The notes: generated by a model from the letters alone, not told the origin. A stretch of 48,523 nt of DNA from Oscillospiraceae bacterium (GCA_015066205.1 SVOV01000016.1:1-48523); one strand, 5' to 3'; numbered from the stretch's first letter, positions 1 to 8,280 are shown. Program-made: numbers and translations.

Positions 1-104
1 CGGGCAAGCAATTCCTTCTGCTTCATTCCCATCTCCTTTCGTTTTTTCTCAATTCTGCAGCCGATAATATTCTTATTTCCCGGCTCCTGCTTTCTGATCC
101 TCAT
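1..104 (-). CDS. XRE-family helix-turn-helix regulator, N-terminal fragment
   Basis: Partial gene cut by the left edge of the window. The ATG at 104 follows a GGGGAGA ribosome site at a good distance and opens a frame of 34 complete codons. The visible peptide runs from a basic start into GCRIEKKRKEMGMKQKELLA, the usual first two helices of a Cro/C1-type DNA-binding domain (arginine-rich helix, then the MKQKELA turn). The family binds DNA operators as a dimer. It is divergent from pncB and has its own sigma-A-like promoter at 131-160. The target and the C-terminal part cannot be seen, so its role is unknown. Confidence 0.75.
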   Translation of the reverse strand, partial: MRIRKQEPGNKNIIGCRIEKKRKEMGMKQKELLA

Positions 105-130
105 AATTAATCTCCCCAAATTTTTTTAAT

Positions 131-160
131 ATTTTAGCATAAAAAGGTTTTACGGGTCAA
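131..160 (-). promoter_or_regulatory. Candidate sigma-A promoter of the XRE regulator
   Basis: On the minus strand TTGACC (155-160) and TAAAAT (131-136) are separated by 18 bases. The -10 is preceded by TGC, an extended -10 feature. It lies about 30 bases upstream of the ATG at 104. Confidence 0.6.
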
Positions 161-230
161 CATTTTTCATCATTTTCAGCCGTCTTTTTTTTATTCCCCG
201 AAATTTTGGGCAAAAAAATTCACTCACTGA

Positions 231-259
231 TTGTAAAACCGTAAAATCTGTGTTAAAAT
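231..259 (+). promoter_or_regulatory. Candidate sigma-A promoter of pncB
   Basis: TTGTAA (231-236), 17-base spacer, TAAAAT (254-259). The ATG of pncB is 30 bases downstream, with an AAGGAAG ribosome site at 275-281. Confidence 0.65.
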
Positions 260-288
260 GCAAGTAATAAGCCAAAGGAAGTGTTTTT

Positions 289-1737
289 ATGAAAAATATT
301 TCTATGAACAAATGCGATCTGCTGTTTGATTTTTATGAGCTTGCTCAGTCAAACGGTTTTCTTAACAAGGGAATAGATGAAACCGTTGTTTGGTTTGATA
401 TGCTTTTCCGCCCCTCTCCCGATATCGGCGGCTTTGCCGTTATGGCGGGAGTAAATCAGGTTACCGAATATATTAAGAAGCTTACCTTTTCGGAGGATGA
501 TCTTCAGTACCTTTCCTCGAAAGGACTTGATGACAGTTTTATAGAGTATCTGAGAAATTTTAAGTTTTCCTGCGATATCTGGGCAGTTCCCGAGGGCACT
601 CCCGTATTTGCAAATGAGCCTGTTGTAAAGGTCAGGGGGCCTGTTATTCAGGCTCAGCTTCTTGAAACCATAATTCTCCTGTCCGTAAACCATCAGTCGC
701 TTATTGCAACAAAGGCAAACAGAATTGTAAGATCTGCGGGCGGAAGAGCCATAATTGAATTCGGCTCAAGAAGAGCTCACGGCATAGGTGCGGCTCTCGG
801 CGGTGCAAGAAGTGCATACATCGGCGGCTGCTGTGCCACAACAAATGTAAGTGCGGCAAAGCAGTATGACATTCCCCTGTTCGGTTCGATGAGCCATACC
901 TGGGTTCAGATGTTTGATTCCGAATATGATGCGTTCTGCACATTCGCAAGACAGTATCCCGATGACTGTATTCTTCTGATAGATACATATGACACCATGG
1001 ACAAAGGACTTCCCAATGCAATAAAGGCATTCAACGATGTGCTTCTTCCTATGGGTAAGCGTCCTAAAGGTGTCAGAATAGACAGCGGCGACCTCGCCTA
1101 TCTTTCAAAGAAGATCAGAAGAGTTCTCAACGAATCGGGATATCCCGACTGTGACATTTATGCGGCAAATTCACTTGATGAATATATTATCCGCGACATG
1201 CTTCAGAACGGAGCAAGAATCGACAGCTTTCTTGTGGGAGAAAGACTTATCACCTCCGCTTCAAACCCCGTTATGGCAGGTGTTTATAAGCTTTCTGCAA
1301 TAGAAAAAAACGGTGAGATAATCCCGAAGATAAAGATATCCGAAAATGTGGCGAAGATAACCACTCCCTATCCGAAGCTTCTCTGGAGATTATTTGACAA
1401 CGAAACGGGAAAGGCCATTGCCGATGTTCTTACCACAGAGGATGAAGATCTTTCCGATTGCAAAGAATATGAGCTTTTCGACCCGGATTATACCTGGAAG
1501 AGAAAGACCGTTACCGATTTCGTTGCCCGACAGCTTCTTGTTCCGATCTTCAAAAACGGAGAATGTGTATATGAATTCCCCTCCGCAAGCAACATAAGAA
1601 GCTACTGTGCAGAGCAGATAGACACTCTCTGGGAAGAGGTCATAAGATTTGAATATCCTCATAACTACTATGTTGACCTTTCGCAGAAGCTGTGGACACT
1701 TAAACAGAATATGATAGACGAATGCTTCTCAAAATAA
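289..1737 (+). CDS. pncB: Nicotinate phosphoribosyltransferase
   Basis: Joins nicotinate to PRPP, with ATP hydrolysis, to give nicotinate mononucleotide; first step of the Preiss-Handler NAD salvage route, cytoplasmic. The 482 residues match the usual Bacillota length. Diagnostic stretches are EFGSRRAH (about 157-164) followed by a glycine/alanine-rich loop, GSMSHTW (about 199-205, containing the histidine that is phosphorylated in this family), a DTYDT motif, and GVRIDSGDL in the phosphate-binding part. ATG with AAGGAAG upstream at seven bases. It is monocistronic: own promoter at 231-259, and a hairpin plus T-run at 1757-1803 inside the end of the convergent yqfD. Nothing looks missing. Confidence 0.96.
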   Translation: MKNISMNKCDLLFDFYELAQSNGFLNKGIDETVVWFDMLFRPSPDIGGFAVMAGVNQVTEYIKKLTFSEDDLQYLSSKGLDDSFIEYLRNFKFSCDIWAVPEGTPVFANEPVVKVRGPVIQAQLLETIILLSVNHQSLIATKANRIVRSAGGRAIIEFGSRRAHGIGAALGGARSAYIGGCCATTNVSAAKQYDIPLFGSMSHTWVQMFDSEYDAFCTFARQYPDDCILLIDTYDTMDKGLPNAIKAFNDVLLPMGKRPKGVRIDSGDLAYLSKKIRRVLNESGYPDCDIYAANSLDEYIIRDMLQNGARIDSFLVGERLITSASNPVMAGVYKLSAIEKNGEIIPKIKISENVAKITTPYPKLLWRLFDNETGKAIADVLTTEDEDLSDCKEYELFDPDYTWKRKTVTDFVARQLLVPIFKNGECVYEFPSASNIRSYCAEQIDTLWEEVIRFEYPHNYYVDLSQKLWTLKQNMIDECFSK

Positions 1738-1756
1738 CATAATTTTGTCATTTCAG

Positions 1757-1803
1757 ATTTACCGTAGATCAGCCTCACGCTCATTTACGGTAAATATTTT
1801 TTT
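1757..1803 (+). terminator. Terminator of pncB, embedded in the 3' end of yqfD
   Basis: ATTTACCGTA (1757-1766) pairs perfectly with TACGGTAAAT (1786-1795) across a 19-base loop and is followed by seven T at 1797-1803. The structure lies within the last codons of the convergent yqfD gene. Confidence 0.65.
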
Positions 1804-2925
1804 CTCTGCAATATCCTCAATGCAAAGAAAGCTCCCTTCAAAGCTCATAACATTTCCCTGAGAAAATGTAATATTTCTTTCAAGGATCTCTGCTGATTCA
1901 TATAAAGGAACTGCATTTTCGGCAAAGTCAAAAAAGGCAATAAGCTTTGCCTGTGAGGGACTGAGGTTTATTTCTTTTTTATTGAGCTGTGAATAATGGC
2001 GTCTGATAAGCCCTACAGGAAAAATAATATCGGCAGTGTCAAAGAAATATCCGTTTTCCGTAAAGTCACTTCCCTTTACACCTAAACCTAAAGGCACTTT
2101 CAAGCCAAAGAAATAAAGAAAGTAATTATCTTTACATTTTTTCTCACTCCAAGCTTCAATTTTAACGGGAGCGAAGCTGTTGATCCGGTTTTTTGTTCTG
2201 GCAAGAACTACCGCCTCGCAATCTACAAATCTTACTCTCCCGTCCCGGAAGTTTATGACACCGCTTGCAAGAAGCTCCCCCTTTTCAACAGCACTGCCGG
2301 GATAAAAGAAGCCGTCGCCGACAAAAATGTCAGCCCTGACTATCTCACCGTCTTTTGATGCAACTATATTGCTGTAGAAAATGCTGTCATCCGCCGAAAG
2401 CTCGGTTCTTTCCTTTACCGTTACAAAAACACGGCTGCCTATGGGAAGAACATTCACCCAGGATATCTCGGGGAATTCATTATATAAAACATATTCGGCA
2501 TCCTTACATTGGAGATTCTCATAAAGAGCGCCCTTTCTTATTCCCGCTTCATAAAGCACTCTTTCTATTTCCTCAGCGGGAATACTCTCGAGCCCCGCAA
2601 TATCAACACTCCAGACAAAGGATCCGAGAAAACCGAGAATAAGAGCGAAAAGCAGTATTCCGCAAGGAATCCCGAGCCTTTTTCTGTATCTTATAAGAAA
2701 ATCGGGAAGACCGTATCTTTTCAGTATTTTTACGCTGTTCCCTGATTTTTTTGCAGCTGCATATACCCTTTTAAGCTCGTGGCGTTTTACGGTGGCAGTT
2801 ATGATATTGTTTTTGACCCTGACATTTTTCAGGGAAATATCCTCTCTTTTGCATTCCGACAAAAACAGCTCCGTAAAGCCGTCGCTTATCTCAAAGGAGA
2901 TTCTACCGAAAAGTATATCACTCAT
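1759..2925 (-). CDS. yqfD: Sporulation protein YqfD
   Basis: Mother-cell sporulation membrane protein; in Bacillus it is sigma-E dependent and linked to forespore development, with no known enzyme activity. The 388 residues agree with the family (near 400). A basic N-terminal domain ends at the single membrane segment (about 86-106), followed by a VDIAGLESIPAEEIER-like segment and an outside domain with a POTRA/FtsQ-like pattern. ATG at 2925 overlaps the stop of yqfC by 8 bases (2918-2925), so the two are translationally coupled. The usual downstream phoH is absent; the convergent pncB follows instead. Confidence 0.9.
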   Translation of the reverse strand: MSDILFGRISFEISDGFTELFLSECKREDISLKNVRVKNNIITATVKRHELKRVYAAAKKSGNSVKILKRYGLPDFLIRYRKRLGIPCGILLFALILGFLGSFVWSVDIAGLESIPAEEIERVLYEAGIRKGALYENLQCKDAEYVLYNEFPEISWVNVLPIGSRVFVTVKERTELSADDSIFYSNIVASKDGEIVRADIFVGDGFFYPGSAVEKGELLASGVINFRDGRVRFVDCEAVVLARTKNRINSFAPVKIEAWSEKKCKDNYFLYFFGLKVPLGLGVKGSDFTENGYFFDTADIIFPVGLIRRHYSQLNKKEINLSPSQAKLIAFFDFAENAVPLYESAEILERNITFSQGNVMSFEGSFLCIEDIAEKKIFTVNEREADLR

Positions 2926-3220
2926 CCTCTTTTCTTCTCCTCTCCGTTTTAATTATTGACTCTGTTTTTCCGCTTACTGCGGTTGAGTTTTTTGAAAAGC
3001 TCAAAATTGAGAGATCTTTTCCTTTTATATCAAGAAAGAAATCTTTACATTGAAGGATTATTCTGTTTTCATCAAATGCGATAATGTCCTTACTGCCTCT
3101 TACCGTAAGAATTCCCGTGGAATTAAGCTCCATAAGAAAGCTGTCATCGGTATCAAGCTCCGCATTTTTCATAAATTTCACATACCCGTTTTTAACGGAA
3201 TCTGAAAGCCTTTTTTTCAT
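2918..3220 (-). CDS. yqfC: Sporulation protein YqfC (YabP/YqfC family)
   Basis: Small cytoplasmic protein of the YabP/YqfC family, co-transcribed with yqfD during sporulation in spore-forming Bacillota. I place the start at the ATG at 3220 (MKKRLSDSVK, 100 residues), which has a GGGAGTG ribosome site. A longer frame to 3277 has no ribosome site and adds 19 residues atypical of the family. The core has the family pattern ELNSTGILTVRGSKDI followed by IILQCKDFFLDIKGKDLSI. The exact biochemical role is not known. Divergent from ylbJ. Confidence 0.88.
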   Translation of the reverse strand: MKKRLSDSVKNGYVKFMKNAELDTDDSFLMELNSTGILTVRGSKDIIAFDENRIILQCKDFFLDIKGKDLSILSFSKNSTAVSGKTESIIKTERRRKEDE

Positions 3221-3245
3221 CTGATCACTCCCGCTGTTTTTTATA

Positions 3246-3272
3246 AACTTATGTAAAAGGTGAATTAAATAG
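3246..3272 (-). promoter_or_regulatory. Weak candidate sigma-E promoter of yqfC-yqfD
   Basis: On the minus strand CTATTT (3267-3272), 13 bases, then CATAAGTT (3246-3253), resembling the sigma-E pattern ATATT / CATACANT. The match is partial. The call leans on the known sigma-E control of the Bacillus operon. Confidence 0.3.
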
Positions 3273-3295
3273 CACACTTAAGCATAGTATTTACT

Positions 3296-4441
3296 ATGAA
3301 AAAACAAGAAACCGCAGACATTAAAAGATTCACTCCGATAATATCAATTTTTTGCTATTTACTTATTCTATCATTCTCACCTGATATAACGAAAGAGGTA
3401 CACGGGACAATTCTTTTTTGCCTTGAAACTATTGTCCCTGCGATGTTTGCCCTGCTGACATTTTCTTATTTCCTTCTGTCATTTCCGCTCCCAGTCGCAA
3501 TAATCAAGCGAGCAGAGAAATTTCTTCTCCCCGCTTTCGGTCTTTCGGGAAACTGCACACAGGCAGTTTTTATCGGACTTACGGGAGGATATAATATTTC
3601 CCCGACTGCAGCGGTAAAACTCCTGAAAAACGGACACATCTCACTTGAACAGGCAAAAAGACTTGCGATGTTCTTTTCCTCCCCGGGTTTTTCCTTTGCC
3701 GTAAATATTACGGGAATTGCTGTTTATAACAGCTTTTCTGCAGGAATCAAGCTTTTTATAGCCTCAATCACGGCTGACATTCTGCTTTCATTTATTTACA
3801 ACAGAATTAAAAGAAACAACGAACATTCAGCACCCGCATTATCAAAAAGCACAGGAATATCCGAAGCATTTTCCGATGCGGTTGATTCGGCTTCGGGAAC
3901 CTTAATCTCAATTTGTGCCCGTATAGTTATTTTTTCTGCCATAAAATCGGTTATAAGTTCTGTCCTTCCCTTTAATTTTACCAAAACCTTTCTCGCCCTT
4001 TTCTCCGAGGTTTCCTCAGGCATAAGATTTTCAAAAGAGCATTATTCTGTGCCCGTCACGGCATTCTGCCTTTATTTCGGAGGAATTTCCGTTTTTATTC
4101 AACAACTCTCCGATATAAGAAGGCTCTGCATCAATCCTCTGTTTTATTTTCTCATAAGAATCATCCGTTCCGTCTCCGGCACTGCTGTTTTTTCTCTTAT
4201 CAATTATCTTTTCCCGGAAAAAGTTCCGGTTTACTCCGTAAACAAGGGGGCTTCCGTTCATTCTGCCAACCCGCTTGCTTCATTTTCGCTGCTGCTTCTT
4301 TGTGCGGTTCTGAGCTCTGTTATTAAAAAAGATCTGTCAGACGCTGATATACAACACAAACCGCCCTCTATTTACAATAATAGAACTTGCTTCCAAAGAA
4401 AATATGTGGTAGAATTAACACAAGAAAAACTGAAAGAGTGA
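3296..4441 (+). CDS. ylbJ: Sporulation integral membrane protein YlbJ
   Basis: Polytopic membrane protein with nucleoside-recognition (Gate) domains; in Bacillus ylbJ is sigma-E controlled and needed for proper spore cortex. The 381 residues show at least seven hydrophobic segments. The family signature is seen around VFIGLTGGYNISP and in LEQAKRLAMFFSSPGFSFAV. The start at 3296 has no convincing ribosome site. The last 20 or so codons are hydrophilic, do not look like a YlbJ tail, and contain the promoter of the next gene, so the 3' end may have drifted. Divergent from yqfC. Confidence 0.85.
   Translation: MKKQETADIKRFTPIISIFCYLLILSFSPDITKEVHGTILFCLETIVPAMFALLTFSYFLLSFPLPVAIIKRAEKFLLPAFGLSGNCTQAVFIGLTGGYNISPTAAVKLLKNGHISLEQAKRLAMFFSSPGFSFAVNITGIAVYNSFSAGIKLFIASITADILLSFIYNRIKRNNEHSAPALSKSTGISEAFSDAVDSASGTLISICARIVIFSAIKSVISSVLPFNFTKTFLALFSEVSSGIRFSKEHYSVPVTAFCLYFGGISVFIQQLSDIRRLCINPLFYFLIRIIRSVSGTAVFSLINYLFPEKVPVYSVNKGASVHSANPLASFSLLLLCAVLSSVIKKDLSDADIQHKPPSIYNNRTCFQRKYVVELTQEKLKE
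4387..4415 (+). promoter_or_regulatory. Candidate sigma-A promoter inside the end of ylbJ
   Basis: TTGCTT (4387-4392), 17-base spacer, TAGAAT (4410-4415). It lies within the last codons of ylbJ and would drive the four-cysteine protein gene and cysK. Confidence 0.55.
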
Positions 4442-4447
4442 GCTTTT

Positions 4448-4663
4448 ATGAAAAGAAAAATTATAGGAAATGTCGAACCGAAATGCGAATACTGCAAAAA
4501 CGGAACACCCAGCTCTGACGGTAAGAAGATACTTTGTACAAAGGTAGGTCTGCTTGAACCTGATTACAGCTGTAAAAAGTTCAGCTATGATCCGCTCAAA
4601 AGAGTTCCGAAAAAATCAACTCCTCCGTTACTTCAGTTTTCTCCTGAGGATTTTGAGCTGTAA
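4448..4663 (+). CDS. Small conserved four-cysteine protein, function unknown
   Basis: A 71-residue cytoplasmic protein. Cysteines at 13, 16, 30 and 42 (CEYC ... LC ... SC) could hold zinc or an Fe-S cluster. After them comes a basic segment (KKFSYDPLKRVPKK) and a proline-rich acidic end (FSPEDFEL). I recognise this layout as a hypothetical family common in Clostridia but know no assigned function. It starts 6 bases after ylbJ and ends 21 bases before cysK, and the promoter at 4387-4415 probably covers both, so a link with cysteine or sulfur supply is possible but unproven. Confidence 0.75.
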   Translation: MKRKIIGNVEPKCEYCKNGTPSSDGKKILCTKVGLLEPDYSCKKFSYDPLKRVPKKSTPPLLQFSPEDFEL

Positions 4664-4684
4664 GATATAAAAAGGATGTTTAAT

Positions 4685-5665
4685 ATGAACAGAAAGTTTA
4701 ATCTCGGATTCGGTTTAGATAAAAACAGCCGTATCGCATCTTCCCTTACAGAGCTTGTGGGTAACACTCCTATGCTCTCCCTTGAAAACTACTGCAAAAA
4801 GAACGGCATTAACGCTGAAATTACAGCAAAGCTTGAGTATTTCAATCCCCTCGGCAGTGCAAAGGACAGAGTCGGTCTTGCTCTTATTGAAAAGGCAGAA
4901 AAGGACGGTCTGCTGAAAGAGGGTTCTGTTATCATTGAGCCGACAAGCGGCAACACGGGCGTAGGTCTTGCCTTTACCGCTTCAATAAAGGGATACAGGC
5001 TTATTCTTACAATGCCCGAGAATATGAGCCGTGAAAGAATTCTTCTTCTGAAAGCTCTCGGTGCAGAAGTCATTCTCACACCGCAGGAAAAAGGAATGAG
5101 CGGAGCTATTGAAAAGGCAAATGAGCTGAAAGCGGAGCTTGGAGATGCATTTATTCCCGATCAGTTCAATAATCCCGCAAACGCTGACATCCACAGAAAA
5201 ACAACAGGCCCCGAAATTCTTCGTGATACATACGGAAAAATTGATTATTTTATTGCGGGAGTCGGAACAGGCGGCACGATTACAGGCATAGGTGAAGTGC
5301 TTAAAGCATATAACAGTAATATAAAAATCATAGCTGTTGAGCCTGCCTCATCAAGTGTCTTATCGGGCGGTGAAAAGGGCGCACACGGACTTATGGGAAT
5401 AGGTGCAGGCTTCGTCCCGTCAATTCTCAACACCGATATTATTGATGAGATCATAACGGTGACGGAGAAAGAGGCTTATGAAGAGGCCCGCACTGTTGCA
5501 AAAACCGACGGTCTTCTTATAGGAATTTCCTCGGGAGCGGCTCTTCACGCAGCAAGGCTTATTGCAAAAAGACAGGAAAACAACCTGAAGGATAAAAGAA
5601 TTGTTGTTCTTCTCCCCGATTCGGGTGAAAGATATCTTTCCACCGAGCTATTCAATGACTATTAA
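4685..5665 (+). CDS. cysK: Cysteine synthase (O-acetylserine sulfhydrylase)
   Basis: PLP enzyme making cysteine from O-acetylserine and sulfide. The start is set at 4685: an in-frame ATG at 4676 is itself part of the AAAGGATG ribosome site, so it cannot be used with that site. From 4685 the protein has 326 residues. Visible are ELVGNTPM at the N-terminus, NPLGSAKDR with the PLP lysine (about residue 60), EPTSGNTG (substrate loop), and GVGTGGTITG (phosphate-binding loop). It lacks the C-terminal CBS domains of cystathionine beta-synthase. A strong terminator follows at 5668-5708. Confidence 0.95.
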   Translation: MNRKFNLGFGLDKNSRIASSLTELVGNTPMLSLENYCKKNGINAEITAKLEYFNPLGSAKDRVGLALIEKAEKDGLLKEGSVIIEPTSGNTGVGLAFTASIKGYRLILTMPENMSRERILLLKALGAEVILTPQEKGMSGAIEKANELKAELGDAFIPDQFNNPANADIHRKTTGPEILRDTYGKIDYFIAGVGTGGTITGIGEVLKAYNSNIKIIAVEPASSSVLSGGEKGAHGLMGIGAGFVPSILNTDIIDEIITVTEKEAYEEARTVAKTDGLLIGISSGAALHAARLIAKRQENNLKDKRIVVLLPDSGERYLSTELFNDY

Positions 5666-5667
5666 GA

Positions 5668-5708
5668 AAAAAGGATGTACCGCATTATACGGCACATCCT
5701 TTTTTTTG
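5668..5708 (+). terminator. Rho-independent terminator after cysK
   Basis: GGATGT-A-CCG pairs with CGG-C-ACATCC with one A/C mismatch and a 7-base loop. The stem is flanked by A-run and T-run, followed by eight T. The next gene starts only 16 bases later. Confidence 0.9.
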
Positions 5709-5724
5709 CGAAAGGAAGATTTTT

Positions 5725-7011
5725 TTGTTTCTGTTAAAACTGCAAGACATGGGCTCTCTTGTTGAGCTATTACAATTGGGGCTTATCCGTTCGGGATTTT
5801 TGTCGGGTGAGCCTGACGGAATTTTCGGAAATAAGACCGAAGAAGCCGTAATTAATTTTCAAAAAGCATTTAGGCTTACTGCCGACGGCATTGCAGGTCC
5901 CGATACTTTCAACGAATTAAAAAAATATATTACGGGATACTTCATCAAAACTATTTCAAAGGGTGATACCCTGTGGTCCGTTGCCGCTATGGCAGGAATC
6001 AGTCTTAATTCTCTTATAACGGCCAACCCAGACATAAGCCCTGATAACCTTACAGCAGGTCAGAAGATCACGGTTCCCTATTCATTTCCTCTTGTGCCGA
6101 CAGATGTTTCATATTCCTCTCTTCTGACATCTCTTTTAATTGAGGGAATGACAGCCCGTTTTCCTTTTATAAAAAAGACAGTTATCGGAAAAAGCGTCAC
6201 AGGAAAGGAACTGACGGTGCTGACTGCGGGCACGGGCAAAAAAAACATTTTCATAAATTCGGGCTTTCACGCCAATGAATGGCTCAATATTCCCGTAACA
6301 CTTAAGTTTTTTGAAGAATACCTGACAGCAGCAGCAACAGACAGTAGGCTCTGCGGTTACAGTGCCTCGGAGCTTTATAAAAATACAACTGTTCATCTGA
6401 TGCCTCTTGTAAATCCCGACGGCACGGATATTGCAACAAGGGCAGACACTTCGGGAGAATATTTTGATAAGGCAAAGAGGATATCAGCGACTTACCCCGA
6501 TGTGCCCTTCCCCGAGGGCTGGAAAGCCAATATAAACGGAACAGATCTTAATCTTCAGTTTCCTGCAGGCTGGGAAAAGGCAAAGGCAATAAAATATGCA
6601 CAAGGCTTTACTAAACCTTCTCCCATTGAATTTGTAGGCTTCTCTCCTCTGAGCGAGCCTGAGGCAAAGGCGGTTTATTCCTATACTCTGAACAATGATT
6701 TTCTTATTATTCTCGCATATCACTCACAGGGCAGTATCATTTATTGGAAATACGGTAATTTTCTTCCCCCCGAGAGTGAAAGAATAGGCTTCATTTTAAG
6801 TGAAAGATCAGGCTATCCGCTTGAACTCACGCCTCCCGATTCATCATTTGCGGGATACAAGGATTGGTTTATTCAGGACTTTAACCGTCCCGGCTATACG
6901 GTAGAAACAGGAATCGGCAAAAATCCCCTGCCAATAGACCAGTTTGATAAGATATATGAAGAAAACAAGCCTCTTCTGGCTGCGGCAATTTATGAAGCAA
7001 TGAGTCTTTAA
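5725..7011 (+). CDS. Peptidoglycan-binding/LysM M14 gamma-D-glutamyl-diamino acid peptidase
   Basis: Zinc carboxypeptidase-fold enzyme expected to cut gamma-D-Glu to diaminopimelate bonds in muropeptides, like endopeptidase I of Lysinibacillus sphaericus. The domains in order are a PG_binding_1 repeat (about 9-68), one LysM (about 75-118), and M14 (about 130-425). M14 zinc ligands are seen in GFHANEW and in LAYHSQG, and the catalytic glutamate in YTVETGIG. The start is TTG at 5725 with AAAGGAAG seven bases before it. There is no signal peptide, so it probably acts in the mother cell or after lysis, typical of spore-associated forms. No promoter fits between it and the cysK terminator. Confidence 0.88.
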   Translation: MFLLKLQDMGSLVELLQLGLIRSGFLSGEPDGIFGNKTEEAVINFQKAFRLTADGIAGPDTFNELKKYITGYFIKTISKGDTLWSVAAMAGISLNSLITANPDISPDNLTAGQKITVPYSFPLVPTDVSYSSLLTSLLIEGMTARFPFIKKTVIGKSVTGKELTVLTAGTGKKNIFINSGFHANEWLNIPVTLKFFEEYLTAAATDSRLCGYSASELYKNTTVHLMPLVNPDGTDIATRADTSGEYFDKAKRISATYPDVPFPEGWKANINGTDLNLQFPAGWEKAKAIKYAQGFTKPSPIEFVGFSPLSEPEAKAVYSYTLNNDFLIILAYHSQGSIIYWKYGNFLPPESERIGFILSERSGYPLELTPPDSSFAGYKDWFIQDFNRPGYTVETGIGKNPLPIDQFDKIYEENKPLLAAAIYEAMSL

Positions 7012-7021
7012 CATATAAATA

Positions 7022-7070
7022 TACTGTTTGACTTGAAAAACTTTTTATGATAACATAAGTTAAAACAGTA
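7022..7070. repeat. Inverted repeat flanking the phosphoesterase promoter
   Basis: TACTGTTT (7022-7029) and AAACAGTA (7063-7070) are exact inverted copies 33 bases apart that bracket the -35 and -10. They could be paired operator half-sites. With 8-base arms, chance is possible. Confidence 0.4.
7028..7056 (+). promoter_or_regulatory. Candidate sigma-A promoter of the phosphoesterase lipoprotein
   Basis: TTGACT (7028-7033), 17-base spacer, TAACAT (7051-7056), about 40 bases upstream of the ATG at 7098. Confidence 0.6.
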
Positions 7071-7097
7071 CATTTTTGTGCAGAAACGAGGCCGTTT

Positions 7098-8252
7098 ATG
7101 GAAAAATTAACAGCTGTATTTATGAGTCTTCTCACTGCGCTTTCTCTTTTTCTCGGATGCGCGGGAAGTGACGACTATGAAAAATCAACAGGTCTAAAGG
7201 CCGCCATTGACGCAGTGATAAACAAAAACGAAATAGTTTCGGGAAAATATATCGGAGAAGAAAGCGATGACATATGGAATGAATCCGATGAATACTGTCT
7301 TGATGAAACCTTTATTCTAAAAAAGGAAAAGGGCAAGGATTTTGTAATTCTCAACATTACGGATACTCATTTCTCCGATTATGATTTCAGAGCCTTTACT
7401 GCCTTTGATGTTGAGATGAAAATAAAAACACTGGTTGCCGCAGTAAAGCCTGACCTTATCACGGTATCGGGTGATATCGTATGCACAGAGTCCACCCGTT
7501 ATGCAATAGGAAGAATTACTGACCTTTTTGAAAGCTTCGGAATTCCTTGGGCGCCTATGTTCGGAAATCACGATTATGAGGGAAATTGCGACAAAAACTA
7601 TCTCGCAGATGTTATGATGTCAGCACCAAATTGCCTTATGAAAAAGGGCGATCCCTCTATGGGTGTGGGCAACTATATAATTAACATCGCAGAGGATAAT
7701 GAAGACGGCTCTTCTGATATTGTTGAAACACTTGTTATTATGGACTGCAGAGCTCCCGACAGAAAAAAGCAGATAGAATGGTTCAAGTGGGTAGCTGATA
7801 ACACAAACAGAATTACGGAAAAATCCTCCGAAATAACTGTTTTCACCCATATTCCTCTTATTGAGTACCAATATGCTTATGATGCCGCGTGGGATGCTGA
7901 AAATAAGTGCTGGAGAGAGGGCTTTAACGCTTACGGACAGTGCAACGAAAAGATATGCTATGACAGTGCGCCTGACGGCACAGCCGCTCTCGCGGGACTT
8001 TTTGAAGCTATGAAGGAAAGCGGAACAACAAAATTCTTCTTCTGCGGTCACGAGCATCTTAATAATTTCTCTGTAGAATACGAGGGCATAAGGCTTACTT
8101 ACTGCCTTAAGATAGGAGTAGCTTCTGGTTCAAAGTTTATGTTCTCGGGCGGAACGGAAATAAGAATAGGCAAAAACGGTATCAACAGAATTCTCCACAA
8201 ATCCCTCGCACTCGGTCCCGTTATTACACTGGAAGACATTCCTACTGAATAA
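7098..8252 (+). CDS. Calcineurin-like metallophosphoesterase lipoprotein
   Basis: Two-metal phosphoesterase, probably anchored outside the membrane. The N-terminus MEKLTAVFMSLLTALSLFLG ends in a lipobox (LFLGC, cysteine about 21), so it should be lipidated. The metal-site motifs are in order: TDTHF, VSGDI, GNHDYEG, FTHIP and CGHEH. The 384 residues have no extra domain. The substrate is not evident; relatives act on nucleotides, phospholipids or phosphoproteins. It has its own promoter (7028-7056) and no partner gene. The region after it holds the hairpin array. Confidence 0.88.
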   Translation: MEKLTAVFMSLLTALSLFLGCAGSDDYEKSTGLKAAIDAVINKNEIVSGKYIGEESDDIWNESDEYCLDETFILKKEKGKDFVILNITDTHFSDYDFRAFTAFDVEMKIKTLVAAVKPDLITVSGDIVCTESTRYAIGRITDLFESFGIPWAPMFGNHDYEGNCDKNYLADVMMSAPNCLMKKGDPSMGVGNYIINIAEDNEDGSSDIVETLVIMDCRAPDRKKQIEWFKWVADNTNRITEKSSEITVFTHIPLIEYQYAYDAAWDAENKCWREGFNAYGQCNEKICYDSAPDGTAALAGLFEAMKESGTTKFFFCGHEHLNNFSVEYEGIRLTYCLKIGVASGSKFMFSGGTEIRIGKNGINRILHKSLALGPVITLEDIPTE

Positions 8253-8280
8253 ATACATAAAAAAATCGGGGCTCACCGTA

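Noticed and set aside
701..1030. Minus-strand frame of 109 codons
   Set aside because: Antisense inside pncB with no ribosome site and no recognisable domain.
3261..3290. Sigma-G/E-like promoter TGAATT ... CATAGTAT for ylbJ
   Set aside because: The -10 would lie only about 6 bases before the ATG, leaving no leader; recorded as doubtful.
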